A DNA stretch of 64,000 nucleotides from Actinophytocola oryzae (GTDB lineage: Bacteria > Actinomycetota > Actinomycetes > Mycobacteriales > Pseudonocardiaceae), in assembly GCF_004364325.1 (NCBI RefSeq), contig NZ_SOCP01000021.1, forward strand, positions 124,001-188,000. The letters are read 5' to 3'. The translations under genes and the position numbers were made by a program. This document shows, in pieces, positions 1 to 8,237 of this stretch; the first letter of the stretch is position 1; each line of letters opens with the position of its first letter. The notes beneath the pieces were generated by a model. The model saw only the letters and a program-made list of their open reading frames with translations, was not told the DNA's origin and did not search any database.

Positions 1-135
1 GACATCGCCGACCAGGCCGATGATCACCCGGTTCATGCCCCGGCTGACGAACGCCTGCCCGCCCGCGGCCTCGACCCGCGCCACGACGGCGTCCACGTGC
101 TCGGGCTCCGCGTCCGGAAGCATGACGATGACCAC
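1..135 (-). CDS. DAHP synthase, N-terminal fragment (cut by window edge)
   Basis: This is the first 45 codons of a 3-deoxy-7-phosphoheptulonate synthase, the entry enzyme of the shikimate pathway. The visible part matches the small N-terminal ferredoxin-like domain of AroF/type I-beta enzymes: a hydrophobic start (VVIVMLPDA) followed by a helix and the segment SRGMNRVIIGLVGD. The GTG start at 135 is chosen because GGAAGGAA lies just upstream; ATG at 123 is the alternative. The catalytic barrel lies outside the window, so activity cannot be judged. It follows the chorismate mutase gene by 16 bases, which suggests a dedicated aromatic-precursor operon feeding the tyrosine aminomutase pathway upstream. 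Confidence 0.8.
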   Translation of the reverse strand, partial: MVIVMLPDAEPEHVDAVVARVEAAGGQAFVSRGMNRVIIGLVGDV

Positions 136-151
136 GGGAGTTCCTTCCAGC

Positions 152-514
152 TCATGCCGCGAGGTCCGGCCGCAGCCGGGCAGCCCCACGCAGGTAGATG
201 TGACGGACGGCCGAGCGCGGCCGGTCGCTCTCGACGTGTGCGAGCAGCCGGACCACGTGCGGCAGCGCGCCCGCGACGTCGACCTCGGTCGCGCACAGCA
301 GCGGCACGTCGACGAACCCGAGGTCGCGCGCCGCCACGGCGGGAAAGCAGCTCTTCAGGTCCGGCGTCAGGGTGAAGACGATGCTGATCAGGTCGGCCGG
401 GGTGATCTCGTTGCCGCGCACGACCTCGGTGAGCAGCTCGCGAGTGGCACCGAGGATCTCGGCCGGGTCGTCCCGGTCGACCTGGATCGCACCACGCACG
501 GCCCGTACCACCAT
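152..514 (-). CDS. aroH: Chorismate mutase, AroH type
   Basis: This 120-residue protein would convert chorismate to prephenate, the branch step to tyrosine and phenylalanine. Its length and sequence fit the monofunctional AroH fold: an N-terminal RAVRGAIQVDRDDPAEI segment, then GNEITPADLISIVFTLTPDL, and a C-terminal VRHIYLRGAARLRPD strand that carries the active-site Arg of the family. The ATG at 514 lies 11 bases after the stop of the TIGR03084-like gene. It sits directly before a DAHP synthase gene, so this looks like a secondary-metabolism copy of the aromatic pathway that raises tyrosine supply for the cluster. This family assignment is firm; the dedicated role is inferred. Confidence 0.88.
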   Translation of the reverse strand: MVVRAVRGAIQVDRDDPAEILGATRELLTEVVRGNEITPADLISIVFTLTPDLKSCFPAVAARDLGFVDVPLLCATEVDVAGALPHVVRLLAHVESDRPRSAVRHIYLRGAARLRPDLAA

Positions 515-525
515 CGTCGCGCCCG

Positions 526-1317
526 TCAGGCCGTGAACTGGCCGGGACGCCTGCCGTCGCCCGCGGCGCCGCGGTAGGCCTGCGCGATGTCCAGCCACTG
601 GTCGGCCTCCGCGCCGACGGCCGTGACCGCGAGGTCGTCGCGGTGGCGGCGCCGCGTGGCCAGCAGGCAGAAGTCCTCGGCGGGGCCGGTGATCCGCTGC
701 CCGGCGTCCTCCGGGCCGAACGTCCACAGTGCACCGGAGGGCGCGGTCAGCTCGTAGCGGAACTGGACGTCCGGTGTGGACAGTCCGCGTGCCTGGTAGC
801 CGAAGTCCCACACGAGCGTGACGAACCACGCGACGAACCACAGCCGGTCGGTGCGGGTGCGGGTGACGCCGAGCGCGTCGGCGATGTCCTGACCGTGCGC
901 GAAAAGCTCCATCATGCCAGCACAGCACAGCACTGCCGGTGGCAGCGGCCGGACCAGCCACGGCACCACCTGGTCGGCGGGCACGGCGGCCAGCGCCTTG
1001 ATGGCGGTGTCGCGTTCGTCGCGCCAGCGGTTCAGCAACACCTCCGGCGGGTCGCCGAGGTAGGACTCGAGGCTGGCGTTGACCGCGGCGTCGAAGTCGC
1101 CCGACGCCCGCTCCACCATCGCCTTGAAGACCTGCGGCTCGGCGGCCGCCGCACCCGCGAGGCGGAAGATGAAGGCAAGGTGGCCGACCTGGTGGGCGAC
1201 CGACCAGCCGGGCGCCGGGGTCGGCAGCGCCCAGGCCGCCTCGTCGATCCCGGCGACCAGCCCCTCGAAGTCGGCCGCCTCCGCGGTGATGTCCGCGATC
1301 ACGTCTCGCTGCGTCAC
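526..1317 (-). CDS. TIGR03084/DinB-like maleylpyruvate isomerase-family protein
   Basis: This 263-residue protein belongs to the actinobacterial DinB/mycothiol-dependent maleylpyruvate isomerase group. The N-terminal four-helix domain includes PGWSVAHQVGHLAFIF and MMELFAHGQDIADALG; the His residues there are the usual metal ligands of this fold. A C-terminal beta-rich domain follows (about residues 180-255). Family members are thiol-dependent isomerases or of unknown function, so no reaction is assigned. It is the first gene of a three-gene minus-strand unit with aroH and the DAHP synthase. A second DinB-fold gene of the cluster lies at 40833-41504. A terminator-like palindrome separates it from the aminomutase operon upstream. 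Confidence 0.75.
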   Translation of the reverse strand: MTQRDVIADITAEAADFEGLVAGIDEAAWALPTPAPGWSVAHQVGHLAFIFRLAGAAAAEPQVFKAMVERASGDFDAAVNASLESYLGDPPEVLLNRWRDERDTAIKALAAVPADQVVPWLVRPLPPAVLCCAGMMELFAHGQDIADALGVTRTRTDRLWFVAWFVTLVWDFGYQARGLSTPDVQFRYELTAPSGALWTFGPEDAGQRITGPAEDFCLLATRRRHRDDLAVTAVGAEADQWLDIAQAYRGAAGDGRRPGQFTA

Positions 1318-1413
1318 GTGCTTGTCCTCTCGCCCTTGCTACGGCGTCGTTTCTCAGCATGACCGCGGCCCGCGCCGCTGTCTTATCCGCGGGTGCCGTC
1401 CCCACCTCCCAGC

Positions 1414-1466
1414 GCACTGAAGGCGTCCTTCGTAACGCTGGGGGTACTGAAGGCGTCCTTCAGTGC
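1414..1466. repeat. ACTGAAGG palindrome, copy 1 (likely terminator)
   Basis: This is an imperfect inverted repeat with outer arms GCACTGAAGG and CCTTCAGTGC, and a GAAGGnnnCCTTC core in each arm. It lies after the minus-strand aminomutase operon (ending at 1474) and before the TIGR03084-like gene, where a terminator is expected. Related copies are at 19051-19103, 31387-31435 and 41532-41580. Confidence 0.7.
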
Positions 1467-1473
1467 ACGGGGG

Positions 1474-1662
1474 TCAGGCCGCTTCGGGCAGCTGGCGCTG
1501 CTGTTGGCGCGCCGCCTCGTCCGCGGCGATGGCGGCCAGGATGTCGGCCCAGACGATGCCCCTGGCCAGGTTCGGCTGCTGGCGTGTGTGCCGCAGCTCG
1601 TCGACCAGGTCGGTCGGGGCCTCCGGGTCGGTCCGCCGTGCCGGCGTGTCGAAAGGTGACAT
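1474..1662 (-). CDS. Small protein of unknown function, 62 aa
   Basis: I do not recognise this protein. The ATG at 1662 is preferred over the longer frame from 1713 because GGAGAAG lies just upstream. The 62-residue product is soluble, charged and predicted helical, with RQQPNLARGIVWADILAAI in the middle and a Gln/Ala-rich tail. It has no signal peptide, cysteines or membrane segment. It is the last gene of the minus-strand unit NRPS, aminomutase, small protein, and the ACTGAAGG palindrome follows it at once. Its position suggests a role tied to the aminomutase or NRPS, for example as a binding partner, but nothing in the sequence shows this. Confidence 0.6.
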   Translation of the reverse strand: MSPFDTPARRTDPEAPTDLVDELRHTRQQPNLARGIVWADILAAIAADEAARQQQRQLPEAA

Positions 1663-1722
1663 GGTCTTCTCCGTTTCTCCGCGGCGGGCCTGCCACGACG
1701 GCGACAGGCCCACCGCGTGTTC

Positions 1723-3327
1723 TCAGCGCAGGGTGACCCCGCCGGTCGTGAGGGCGTCGAGGAACTCGCCGCCCCGCAGCGCCTCGGCGATCTTCTCGAT
1801 CTCGTCGGCCATGTAGCGGTCGTCCTGCAGCGTCGGCACCATCGACCGGATCTTGTCGTAGGTCAGCTTCGCGGCCGGGCTCAGCCGGTCGTAACGCCCG
1901 GACACGTCGACGGCCTGCGCGGCGGCCAGATACTCCACCGCGAGGATGTAGTTGTTGTTCCCCAGCACCCTGCGGGCGTTGCGGCCCGCGATCAGACCCA
2001 TGCTCACGACGTCCTGGTTGTCGCCGTTGGACGGCACGCTCTGGGTGCTGGCCGGGCCGATCGTCCGGTTCTCGGCCACCAGCGCCGTCGCCGGGTACTG
2101 CGCACCCGCGAACCCGCAGTTGAGGCCGGGGTCGCCCGCGACCAGGAACTCGGGCAGGCCCGACAGGTACCGGTTGAGCAGCCGGTTGGTGCGCCGCTCG
2201 GAGAACACGCCGAGCTGGGTCAGCGCGATCGTGGTGAAGTCCAGCACGAACGCGACCGGCTGGCCGTGGAAGTTCGCGCCGTGGAAGACGTCCTTGCCCT
2301 CGAAGAACAACGGGTTGTCGTTCGAGGAGTTCAGCTCGGTCTCGATCGTCTCCACCGCGTGGTACAACGTGTTCCGCACGGCGCCGACGACCTGCGGGAT
2401 GGCCCGCAGCGTGTACGCCTTCTGCAGGTACACGTCGGTGCGCGAGACGTCGCCGCCGGTCTGCTGCTCCTGCGCCTGACGCGTCAGGTCGGCGTGGTCG
2501 ACGGCGAGCCCGCTGCCACGCAGCAGCTCGCGCATGTTGGCCGCGGTGTCGATCTGCCCGCGGTGCGGCCGCGCGATGTCGTGCCCGTCGGCCTGGAACG
2601 GGCTCGTCGAGCCCTCCAGCGTCTCGACCACCAGCGCGGTGACGATCTCCGCCTGCCGCACCTGGTCGAGCGCCCTGCCGACGACGAGCGCGCCGAGCCC
2701 CGTCATGGCCGACGTGCCGTTGATCAGCGCCAGGCCTTCCTTGAACTTCAGGTCCAGCGGCGTGATGCCGTGCTCGGCGAGCACCGGGCCGGTGGTGGTG
2801 CGGGCGCCGTCCCGCAGGACGTAGCCCTCGCCGATGACCGTGCTCGCGATGTGGGCCAGCGGGCCGAGGTCACCGCTCGCGCCGAGCGAGCCGATCTCCG
2901 GGATGGCCGGGATGATGCCCTGGTTCAGGTACAGCGCCAGCCGGTTCAGCAGCTCGGGGCGCACCGCGGAGTAGCCCTTGGCGAGCGCGTTGAGCCGGGC
3001 GGCGAGGATCGCGCGTGCCTCGTCCTCCGCGAAGACCGGGCCGACACCGGCGCTGTGGCTGCGGACCAGGTTGGTCTGCAGCTCGGTCTCCTTGGACACG
3101 TCGACCAGCATGTAGATCATCTCGCCGTAGCCGGTCGTGACCCCGTACACGGGCACGCCGTCCCGCACCAGGCCCTCGAACAGGTGCCTGCTGCGCTCGG
3201 CCCGCTCCAGCGTCGTGAGCGGCACCCGCACCTGCGCACGGCCCTCGGCGACACGCCGGACGCCCGCGATGTCGAGCTTCTCGCCGTCGAACTCCAGCGC
3301 CGGCGTCGTGCTGTCAACAATGGCCAC
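1723..3327 (-). CDS. MIO-dependent tyrosine 2,3-aminomutase (SgcC4-like)
   Basis: This 534-residue enzyme belongs to the aromatic ammonia-lyase/aminomutase family, which builds its own MIO cofactor from Ala-Ser-Gly. The triad is seen at A150-S151-G152 in GSLGASGDLGPLAHIA. Y61 of the YGVTTGYGEM segment and H91 of VRSHSAGVG match the catalytic Tyr and the substrate-recognition His known from the beta-tyrosine-forming enzyme SgcC4 of the C-1027 pathway; overall similarity to that subgroup is high as I recall it. The predicted reaction is L-tyrosine to beta-tyrosine. Tyrosine ammonia-lyase activity is the main alternative. The gene starts 6 bases after the NRPS stop, so amino-acid supply and activation are co-transcribed. 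Confidence 0.88.
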   Translation of the reverse strand: MAIVDSTTPALEFDGEKLDIAGVRRVAEGRAQVRVPLTTLERAERSRHLFEGLVRDGVPVYGVTTGYGEMIYMLVDVSKETELQTNLVRSHSAGVGPVFAEDEARAILAARLNALAKGYSAVRPELLNRLALYLNQGIIPAIPEIGSLGASGDLGPLAHIASTVIGEGYVLRDGARTTTGPVLAEHGITPLDLKFKEGLALINGTSAMTGLGALVVGRALDQVRQAEIVTALVVETLEGSTSPFQADGHDIARPHRGQIDTAANMRELLRGSGLAVDHADLTRQAQEQQTGGDVSRTDVYLQKAYTLRAIPQVVGAVRNTLYHAVETIETELNSSNDNPLFFEGKDVFHGANFHGQPVAFVLDFTTIALTQLGVFSERRTNRLLNRYLSGLPEFLVAGDPGLNCGFAGAQYPATALVAENRTIGPASTQSVPSNGDNQDVVSMGLIAGRNARRVLGNNNYILAVEYLAAAQAVDVSGRYDRLSPAAKLTYDKIRSMVPTLQDDRYMADEIEKIAEALRGGEFLDALTTGGVTLR

Positions 3328-3333
3328 GGTTTC

Positions 3334-6300
3334 TCACCCAATCCTGGTTTCGGGATCTGCTTGTCCTGCGGCCGCTCCCGGCCTGCCCGCGCGCTCCGAC
3401 AGGCCCGCGATCGTCGGGTCGGCGAGGAAGTCCCGCACGGGGACCACCACCCCGGCTCGTTCGCGGACCCGCCCGAGCAGCACGGGTACCCGCAGCGAGT
3501 GACCGCCCGCCGCGAAGAACGACTCGTCGGCGCCCGACGGCGCGGCGCCGAGCACCTCCGCCCACACCGCGGCGATCACACCGTCCACACCGGACGATCC
3601 GGTCGGTGCCGAGGCGGGCCCTGGCACCGGAAGCCTGCGCCGGTCCACCTTCCCGCCGAGGTTGCGGGGCAGGCCGAGCACGGTGTTGAACAACACGGGG
3701 TACTTCGACCGGCCGAACCGCGCGTGCAGTGCGGCCCGCCAGTCCACTGTGGAACCCAGAGCCTCGCCGGTCGCGTCACGCAGTGGCACCACGTGGGCGA
3801 TCAGCCGGTTCACCAGGCCCTCGGCGTTGGCGACCGCGACCACCGCGCACTCGGCGACCGACTCGTGCTCGGCGATGGCCGCCTCGATGTCGGTCAGCTC
3901 GACCCGGTTGCCCTGGAACTTCACCTGCAGGTCGCGGCGGCCCCGGAACTCGAGCGCCCCGTCCCACCTGCGGCGACCGAAGTCGCCGGTCCGATAGCAC
4001 CGCGTGGTCGCGGTGCCCGGCGCGGCGGGGGAGCGCAGCGGCGCGAAGGCCGCGCGCTCACCTGCCGCCGCGCCGGTGTACCCGGGGGTGACGTGCGGGC
4101 TGAGGACCACGAGGTGTCCGGTGACGCCGGTGGGGCACGGGCGGTCCTCGTCGTCGAGCACGAGCACCTGGCGGCCGGGCAGCGACTGTCCGATCGGGAC
4201 TGGTCCGGCCGGCGCGTCGCCGACCTCGTGCCAGGTGGCGAGGATCGTCTCCGTCGGCCCGTACAGGTTGATCACCCGCACGGAGGGAAGCGTGGTGCGC
4301 AGGGCGTTCGCCAGCTCACCCCGCAGCGCCTCGCCCGCGAGCAGCACGTGGTCCAGTGCGACGAGCGAGGACGCGGCGTCCGCGGCGACGGTCGCCCGGA
4401 GGATCTCCCGCGCGAAGCTCGGCACGGTCTGGAACAGCGTGATCCGCTGGTCGGCGAGCCAGCCGACCATCTTCTCCGGGTTGGGCCGGATCCGGTCGGG
4501 CACCGGGCACAGCGTCGCACCCGCGGCGAGCGTCGCGAACGTCTCGACGAGGCTCGCGTCGTAACCCGGTGCGGCCCACTGCGCGACCCTGGAGCCGGGG
4601 CCCACGCCGAACTCGTCGGCGAACCACCCCGTGAACTGCGCGAAACTGGCGTGCGTCGTCGGGATGCCCTTGGGGCGCCCGGTCGAGCCGGAGGTGTAGG
4701 CGACGTAGGCACGCGCCTCGAGGTCGGCCGGCGTGGGCGCGGACCGGCCCGCGCCGGTGTCGATGGTGGCGTGGTCGACGAGCCGACCCCCCAACTCGTC
4801 GCGGAACCAGACCGCCAGCTCGTCCTCGGCCGCCTTGCCCTCCGCCAGCAGGACGACCGGCCGCAGGTCTGCGAGGACGGCACGGCCGCGTTCGCCGGTG
4901 TCGCCGGTGCCCAGGCACACCAGGTGCGCGCCGGCGTCGAGCACACCGAGCAGGGCGGCGAGCTGGCCGGGGCCTTGCGGCAGCCGTACCGCCACCGCCG
5001 CGCCGTCGACGGAACCGGTGCGCCGCAACGCCTCGGTGACCGCGCCCGCCGCGCCGACCAGTTCGTCGTAGCTCACCGTGGTGCCGTCCCAGACCACCGC
5101 CGGGGCGTCCGGGTGGGCTCGCGCGAACGCGTGCACCCGTTCCTGCACGGTGGTGCCGTCCCCGACAGCGCCGGTCAGGTCCGCCGCGCGGGTGGTGGCG
5201 CCGACCCGGGCGGGCACCTCGAGTGGCAGCTCGCCGACCGCGCGGTCCGGCCGGTCGAGCGCCGCCGCGAGCAGCGTGTGCAGCTGACCGAGCAACCGGT
5301 GTGCGGACTCGGCGTCGAACAGGCTCGCGCGGTAGGCGAGCGTGCCCGCGACGGTGCCCTCACCGGTCCCGCGGACCGACAGCGTGAGGTCGGTGGTGAC
5401 CGTGGTGTGCTTGAGGACCTCCTCGCGCACCGCGGTGCCCACGAGGCGCAGCTCGGGTGGGTTCCCCCGCACCAGCAACGCGTCGACGAGCGGCAGCCTG
5501 CGTGGGTCGCGGTCGACACGCAGTGCCCGCACCACGCGGTCGAACGGGATGTCCGCGTACGTGCGCGCGGTCCGTGCCCTGGCGGCGACGCGGCGCAGGT
5601 GCTCGGCGAACGTCGGCCCGTCGGTGAGGTCGGCGGCGTGCACGACGAGGTTCTCGTACGCGCCGACCAGACCGGTGTCCTGCGGGCGGCGGATGCTGAC
5701 CGGCGTGCCGACGGTGACCCCGTCCGAGCCGGAGAGCCGGTGCAGCAGCACCTGGAACGCCGCGAGGAGCACGACGTCCGGCGTGGTGCCGGCAGCCTGC
5801 GCGCGGACCGCGAGCGCGGCGCCGTCCGGCCACTCGAACGCCAGCACACCGCCGGGGCTCGACGGGCCGTCGGTCCTCGGCCGGTCGGTGGGCAGGTCGA
5901 GCGGCGGGGCCTCGGGGGTCAGCGCGGAGAGCCACCAGCCGAGGCCGCGCCACGCCTCCGGGCTGTCGGCGTGGGCCCGGTGCCAGGCGGCGAAACCGGC
6001 GTACCGCTCGTCGGGCAGCGGCGCCAGCGCGGGCGTCCGGCCCGCCACGAGCGCCGCGTAGCACTGGGACAGCTCGGCCAGCAGGATCGCCGCCGACTCG
6101 TCGTCGGCGACCGCGGGGTGGCGGCCCAGGACGAGCACGTGGTCGTCGGGCGCGACGCGGACGGCGGTGAGGCGGACGAGCGGGCCGTCGTCGAGCGCCA
6201 CGACTCCCGCGGTCGCCCTGCGGAGGTCGGTGTCGACCAGCAGTTCTGCCGCCGCGCCGATCCGCCGCTCCGGCACACCGTCGCGTGCGGACAGCGTGGT

Positions 6301-6489
6301 GCGCAGTGCCTCGTGGCGGCGCGTCAGCACCTGCCACGCGTGTCGCAGGACGGCGAGGTCGAGGGGGCCGCTGACCCGGTACGCGAGACAGGCGACCGGG
6401 CTCGGACCGTCCACCTGGGACAGGAACCACAGGCCGTCCTGGACGGGTGAGGTCACGGTGTCGCGAGCACCGGGCTGGACGTCGGTCAC
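3334..6489 (-). CDS. NRPS, C-A-PCP module with degenerate C domain
   Basis: This 1051-residue nonribosomal peptide synthetase carries a condensation-like domain (about 10-430), an adenylation domain (about 470-930) and a carrier domain (about 955-1035). The A domain has AYTSGSTGRPKG, a normal Asp in the binding pocket (PGYDASLVE), LYGPTE, YRTGD and the A10 lysine in NLGGKVD, so it should activate an amino acid, by context a (beta-)tyrosine. The carrier Ser sits in FFAAGGHSLR near residue 997. The C domain reads HPAVADDES where HHxxxDGxS is expected, so the catalytic second His appears to be Pro. The GTG start at 6489 follows GGAGG; upstream extensions lack coding character. No thioesterase domain is present. 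Confidence 0.88.
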   Translation of the reverse strand: MTDVQPGARDTVTSPVQDGLWFLSQVDGPSPVACLAYRVSGPLDLAVLRHAWQVLTRRHEALRTTLSARDGVPERRIGAAAELLVDTDLRRATAGVVALDDGPLVRLTAVRVAPDDHVLVLGRHPAVADDESAAILLAELSQCYAALVAGRTPALAPLPDERYAGFAAWHRAHADSPEAWRGLGWWLSALTPEAPPLDLPTDRPRTDGPSSPGGVLAFEWPDGAALAVRAQAAGTTPDVVLLAAFQVLLHRLSGSDGVTVGTPVSIRRPQDTGLVGAYENLVVHAADLTDGPTFAEHLRRVAARARTARTYADIPFDRVVRALRVDRDPRRLPLVDALLVRGNPPELRLVGTAVREEVLKHTTVTTDLTLSVRGTGEGTVAGTLAYRASLFDAESAHRLLGQLHTLLAAALDRPDRAVGELPLEVPARVGATTRAADLTGAVGDGTTVQERVHAFARAHPDAPAVVWDGTTVSYDELVGAAGAVTEALRRTGSVDGAAVAVRLPQGPGQLAALLGVLDAGAHLVCLGTGDTGERGRAVLADLRPVVLLAEGKAAEDELAVWFRDELGGRLVDHATIDTGAGRSAPTPADLEARAYVAYTSGSTGRPKGIPTTHASFAQFTGWFADEFGVGPGSRVAQWAAPGYDASLVETFATLAAGATLCPVPDRIRPNPEKMVGWLADQRITLFQTVPSFAREILRATVAADAASSLVALDHVLLAGEALRGELANALRTTLPSVRVINLYGPTETILATWHEVGDAPAGPVPIGQSLPGRQVLVLDDEDRPCPTGVTGHLVVLSPHVTPGYTGAAAGERAAFAPLRSPAAPGTATTRCYRTGDFGRRRWDGALEFRGRRDLQVKFQGNRVELTDIEAAIAEHESVAECAVVAVANAEGLVNRLIAHVVPLRDATGEALGSTVDWRAALHARFGRSKYPVLFNTVLGLPRNLGGKVDRRRLPVPGPASAPTGSSGVDGVIAAVWAEVLGAAPSGADESFFAAGGHSLRVPVLLGRVRERAGVVVPVRDFLADPTIAGLSERAGRPGAAAGQADPETRIG

Positions 6490-6747
6490 CCCTGGCCTCC
6501 GCGGCGGAGGTGGTCCCGAGAAATCGCGTTGTCGGGCGCATTCGAGGCGACTGGCATTTCCGCGCACGTCCTTTGTCTCGAACGGATGGCTTGGTGAGGC
6601 CCCGGCAATCAGCGTCACATTGGAATTCAGGCGACGCATCTCCACAGTTGCGCAGCGGTTGAGCAAGCGTTGAGATGCGGCTCATTCCGTCAGGTTCGAC
6701 TATGAGGCGTTACCTGCTGACAGGCTTTTCACTCGAGTGGAGGTATC
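6490..6747. promoter_or_regulatory. Divergent promoter region, NRPS operon / lipoprotein gene
   Basis: This 258-base non-coding stretch lies between the minus-strand NRPS operon and the plus-strand lipoprotein gene and is less GC-rich than its flanks. It must hold both promoters. I see no convincing -35/-10 pair or strong palindrome. GGAGG at the right end is the ribosome binding site of the lipoprotein gene. Confidence 0.5.
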
Positions 6748-8175
6748 ATGCGCCGAAGTCGGTTACTGCCCACGGCATCTCTCGCCGCTGTGATATTGCT
6801 CTTGCTGGTCGCGTGCAGCGGCGCCGTCGGCGCGCCGGGCGGCGGTCACAGCAAGAAGTACGTCATCAACGTGATGTTCTCGAATTATGATTTCCCGGGC
6901 ATCGTCGAGACGCTGACCAAGCGTGCCCGTGAATTCGAGAAAAAGCATCCGGAATACAAGCTCAATGTGGAGTTCCCCTACTACCAGCGGTTGCCCGAGG
7001 ACGTGGAGAAGGCGGCGCTGAACGGCGAGGCACCCACGATCGCCTCCTACAACACCTCCGCCACCCAGTTCGCGTGGGACACGATGGACGCGAACGGCAA
7101 ACCGGTCTTCACCCCGATCGGCAAGGCGATCGCGGGCCGCACGCAGATCCTCGGCGAGAAGGTCGTGGTCGACGACCTCGTGCCCGCGGGCCGCAACTAC
7201 TACAGCGTCGCCGGCGAGCTGGCCGCCATGCCACTGAGCCTGTCGACACTGCACCTGTTCGCCAACATGACCATGCTGAAGGCGGCGGGTGTGCAGTCGG
7301 TGCCGCGCACGTGGGACGAGATCACCGCGGCGTGCGACGCGCTGGCGAAGGTCGCCACCAGCCCGGAGCACTGCATCGCGTTCGCCAACGAGGGCAAGCT
7401 GTTCCAGCAGGCGCTGGCCCAGGCGGGCGTGCCGCTGACGGACAACGACAACGGCCGGTCGGGCCGGGCGACGACCGTCGACCTGAACTCCCCGGAGCTG
7501 GTCGGGTTCGCCACCTGGTGGCAGAGGCTCTACCAGTCCGGCTACTTCCTCTACACCAACAAGATGGAGGACTGGGGCGGCACGTTCGACGCCTTCGCCA
7601 AGCAGCAGGTGGCCTTCGGCGTCACGTCGTCGTTCGCGATCAACTGGAAGGTCGACGCGGCCAAGCAGGGCAACTTCGAGCTGGGTGTCGGCCCGACGCC
7701 GAGCAGCAGGGCGCCGTACTCGGGCGCGTGGCTCGGCGGTGAGGGCATGTACCTCGCGGCGGGGCTGGACAAGAAGACCCAGGACGGCGCGCTGGCCTTC
7801 ATGAACTACCTCAACAGCCCCAAGAACGGCGCCGAGTGGCACACGGCCTACGGCTCGTCGCCGGTCACGGGCGGCGTCTACAAGGAGCTGCAGCGCCAGG
7901 GCTACTACAAGGACCACCCGGACCACCTGGTGACCGTGGAGCAGCTCAACGCGGCCCCGACGACCTCGGGCGGCTCGTCCGCGCTGGTCGGCGCGTTCGC
8001 GGGCATCCAGTCCTCCCTGATGCGGGCGATCGACGACATCATGGAGAAGGGCGCCGACCCCCTGGCCCGGCTGACCAGGGCCGACGACATCTCCCAGGAG
8101 CTGCTGACCGACTACAACGACCACTGCCTCGTCGTGGGCCTGCGGCCGACGACCTGCTACACGGTCGACAGCTAG
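6748..8175 (+). CDS. Extracellular solute-binding lipoprotein, ABC family 1 type
   Basis: This 475-residue protein starts with an Arg-rich n-region and a hydrophobic core ending in the lipobox LLVAC (Cys 23), so it is predicted to be a membrane-anchored lipoprotein. The rest fits the family 1 (UgpB/MalE-type) binding proteins that deliver sugars or other solutes to ABC permeases: an ordered KYVINVMFSNYDFPG start, alternating alpha/beta lobes and a C-terminal AFAGIQSSLMRAIDDIMEKG segment. No permease or ATPase gene lies beside it, or anywhere in the window. It may use a transporter encoded elsewhere, or bind the product or a signal outside the cell. GGAGG is well placed before the ATG. Confidence 0.82.
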   Translation: MRRSRLLPTASLAAVILLLLVACSGAVGAPGGGHSKKYVINVMFSNYDFPGIVETLTKRAREFEKKHPEYKLNVEFPYYQRLPEDVEKAALNGEAPTIASYNTSATQFAWDTMDANGKPVFTPIGKAIAGRTQILGEKVVVDDLVPAGRNYYSVAGELAAMPLSLSTLHLFANMTMLKAAGVQSVPRTWDEITAACDALAKVATSPEHCIAFANEGKLFQQALAQAGVPLTDNDNGRSGRATTVDLNSPELVGFATWWQRLYQSGYFLYTNKMEDWGGTFDAFAKQQVAFGVTSSFAINWKVDAAKQGNFELGVGPTPSSRAPYSGAWLGGEGMYLAAGLDKKTQDGALAFMNYLNSPKNGAEWHTAYGSSPVTGGVYKELQRQGYYKDHPDHLVTVEQLNAAPTTSGGSSALVGAFAGIQSSLMRAIDDIMEKGADPLARLTRADDISQELLTDYNDHCLVVGLRPTTCYTVDS

Positions 8176-8186
8176 GTAACACGCAA

Positions 8187-8222
8187 ACAGGGCCGGCCGA
8201 GGAGATCCTCGGCCGGCCCTGT
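8187..8222. terminator. Bidirectional terminator hairpin
   Basis: A perfect 17-bp inverted repeat (8187-8203 with 8206-8222, two-base loop) lies between the convergent lipoprotein gene and DUF2306 gene and can end transcription from both sides. Confidence 0.85.
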
Positions 8223-8237
8223 CGTCTCGTGTTCCCG

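Noticed and set aside
152..1417. A 421-codon minus-strand frame joining chorismate mutase to upstream sequence
   Set aside because: Only its last 120 codons are AroH; the rest is out of frame with the real TIGR03084-like gene.
1717..6450. A 1577-codon open frame on the plus strand
   Set aside because: It lies opposite the aminomutase and NRPS genes. Its translation is Arg/Gly/Val-rich without domains; it is an antisense shadow caused by high GC at third positions.
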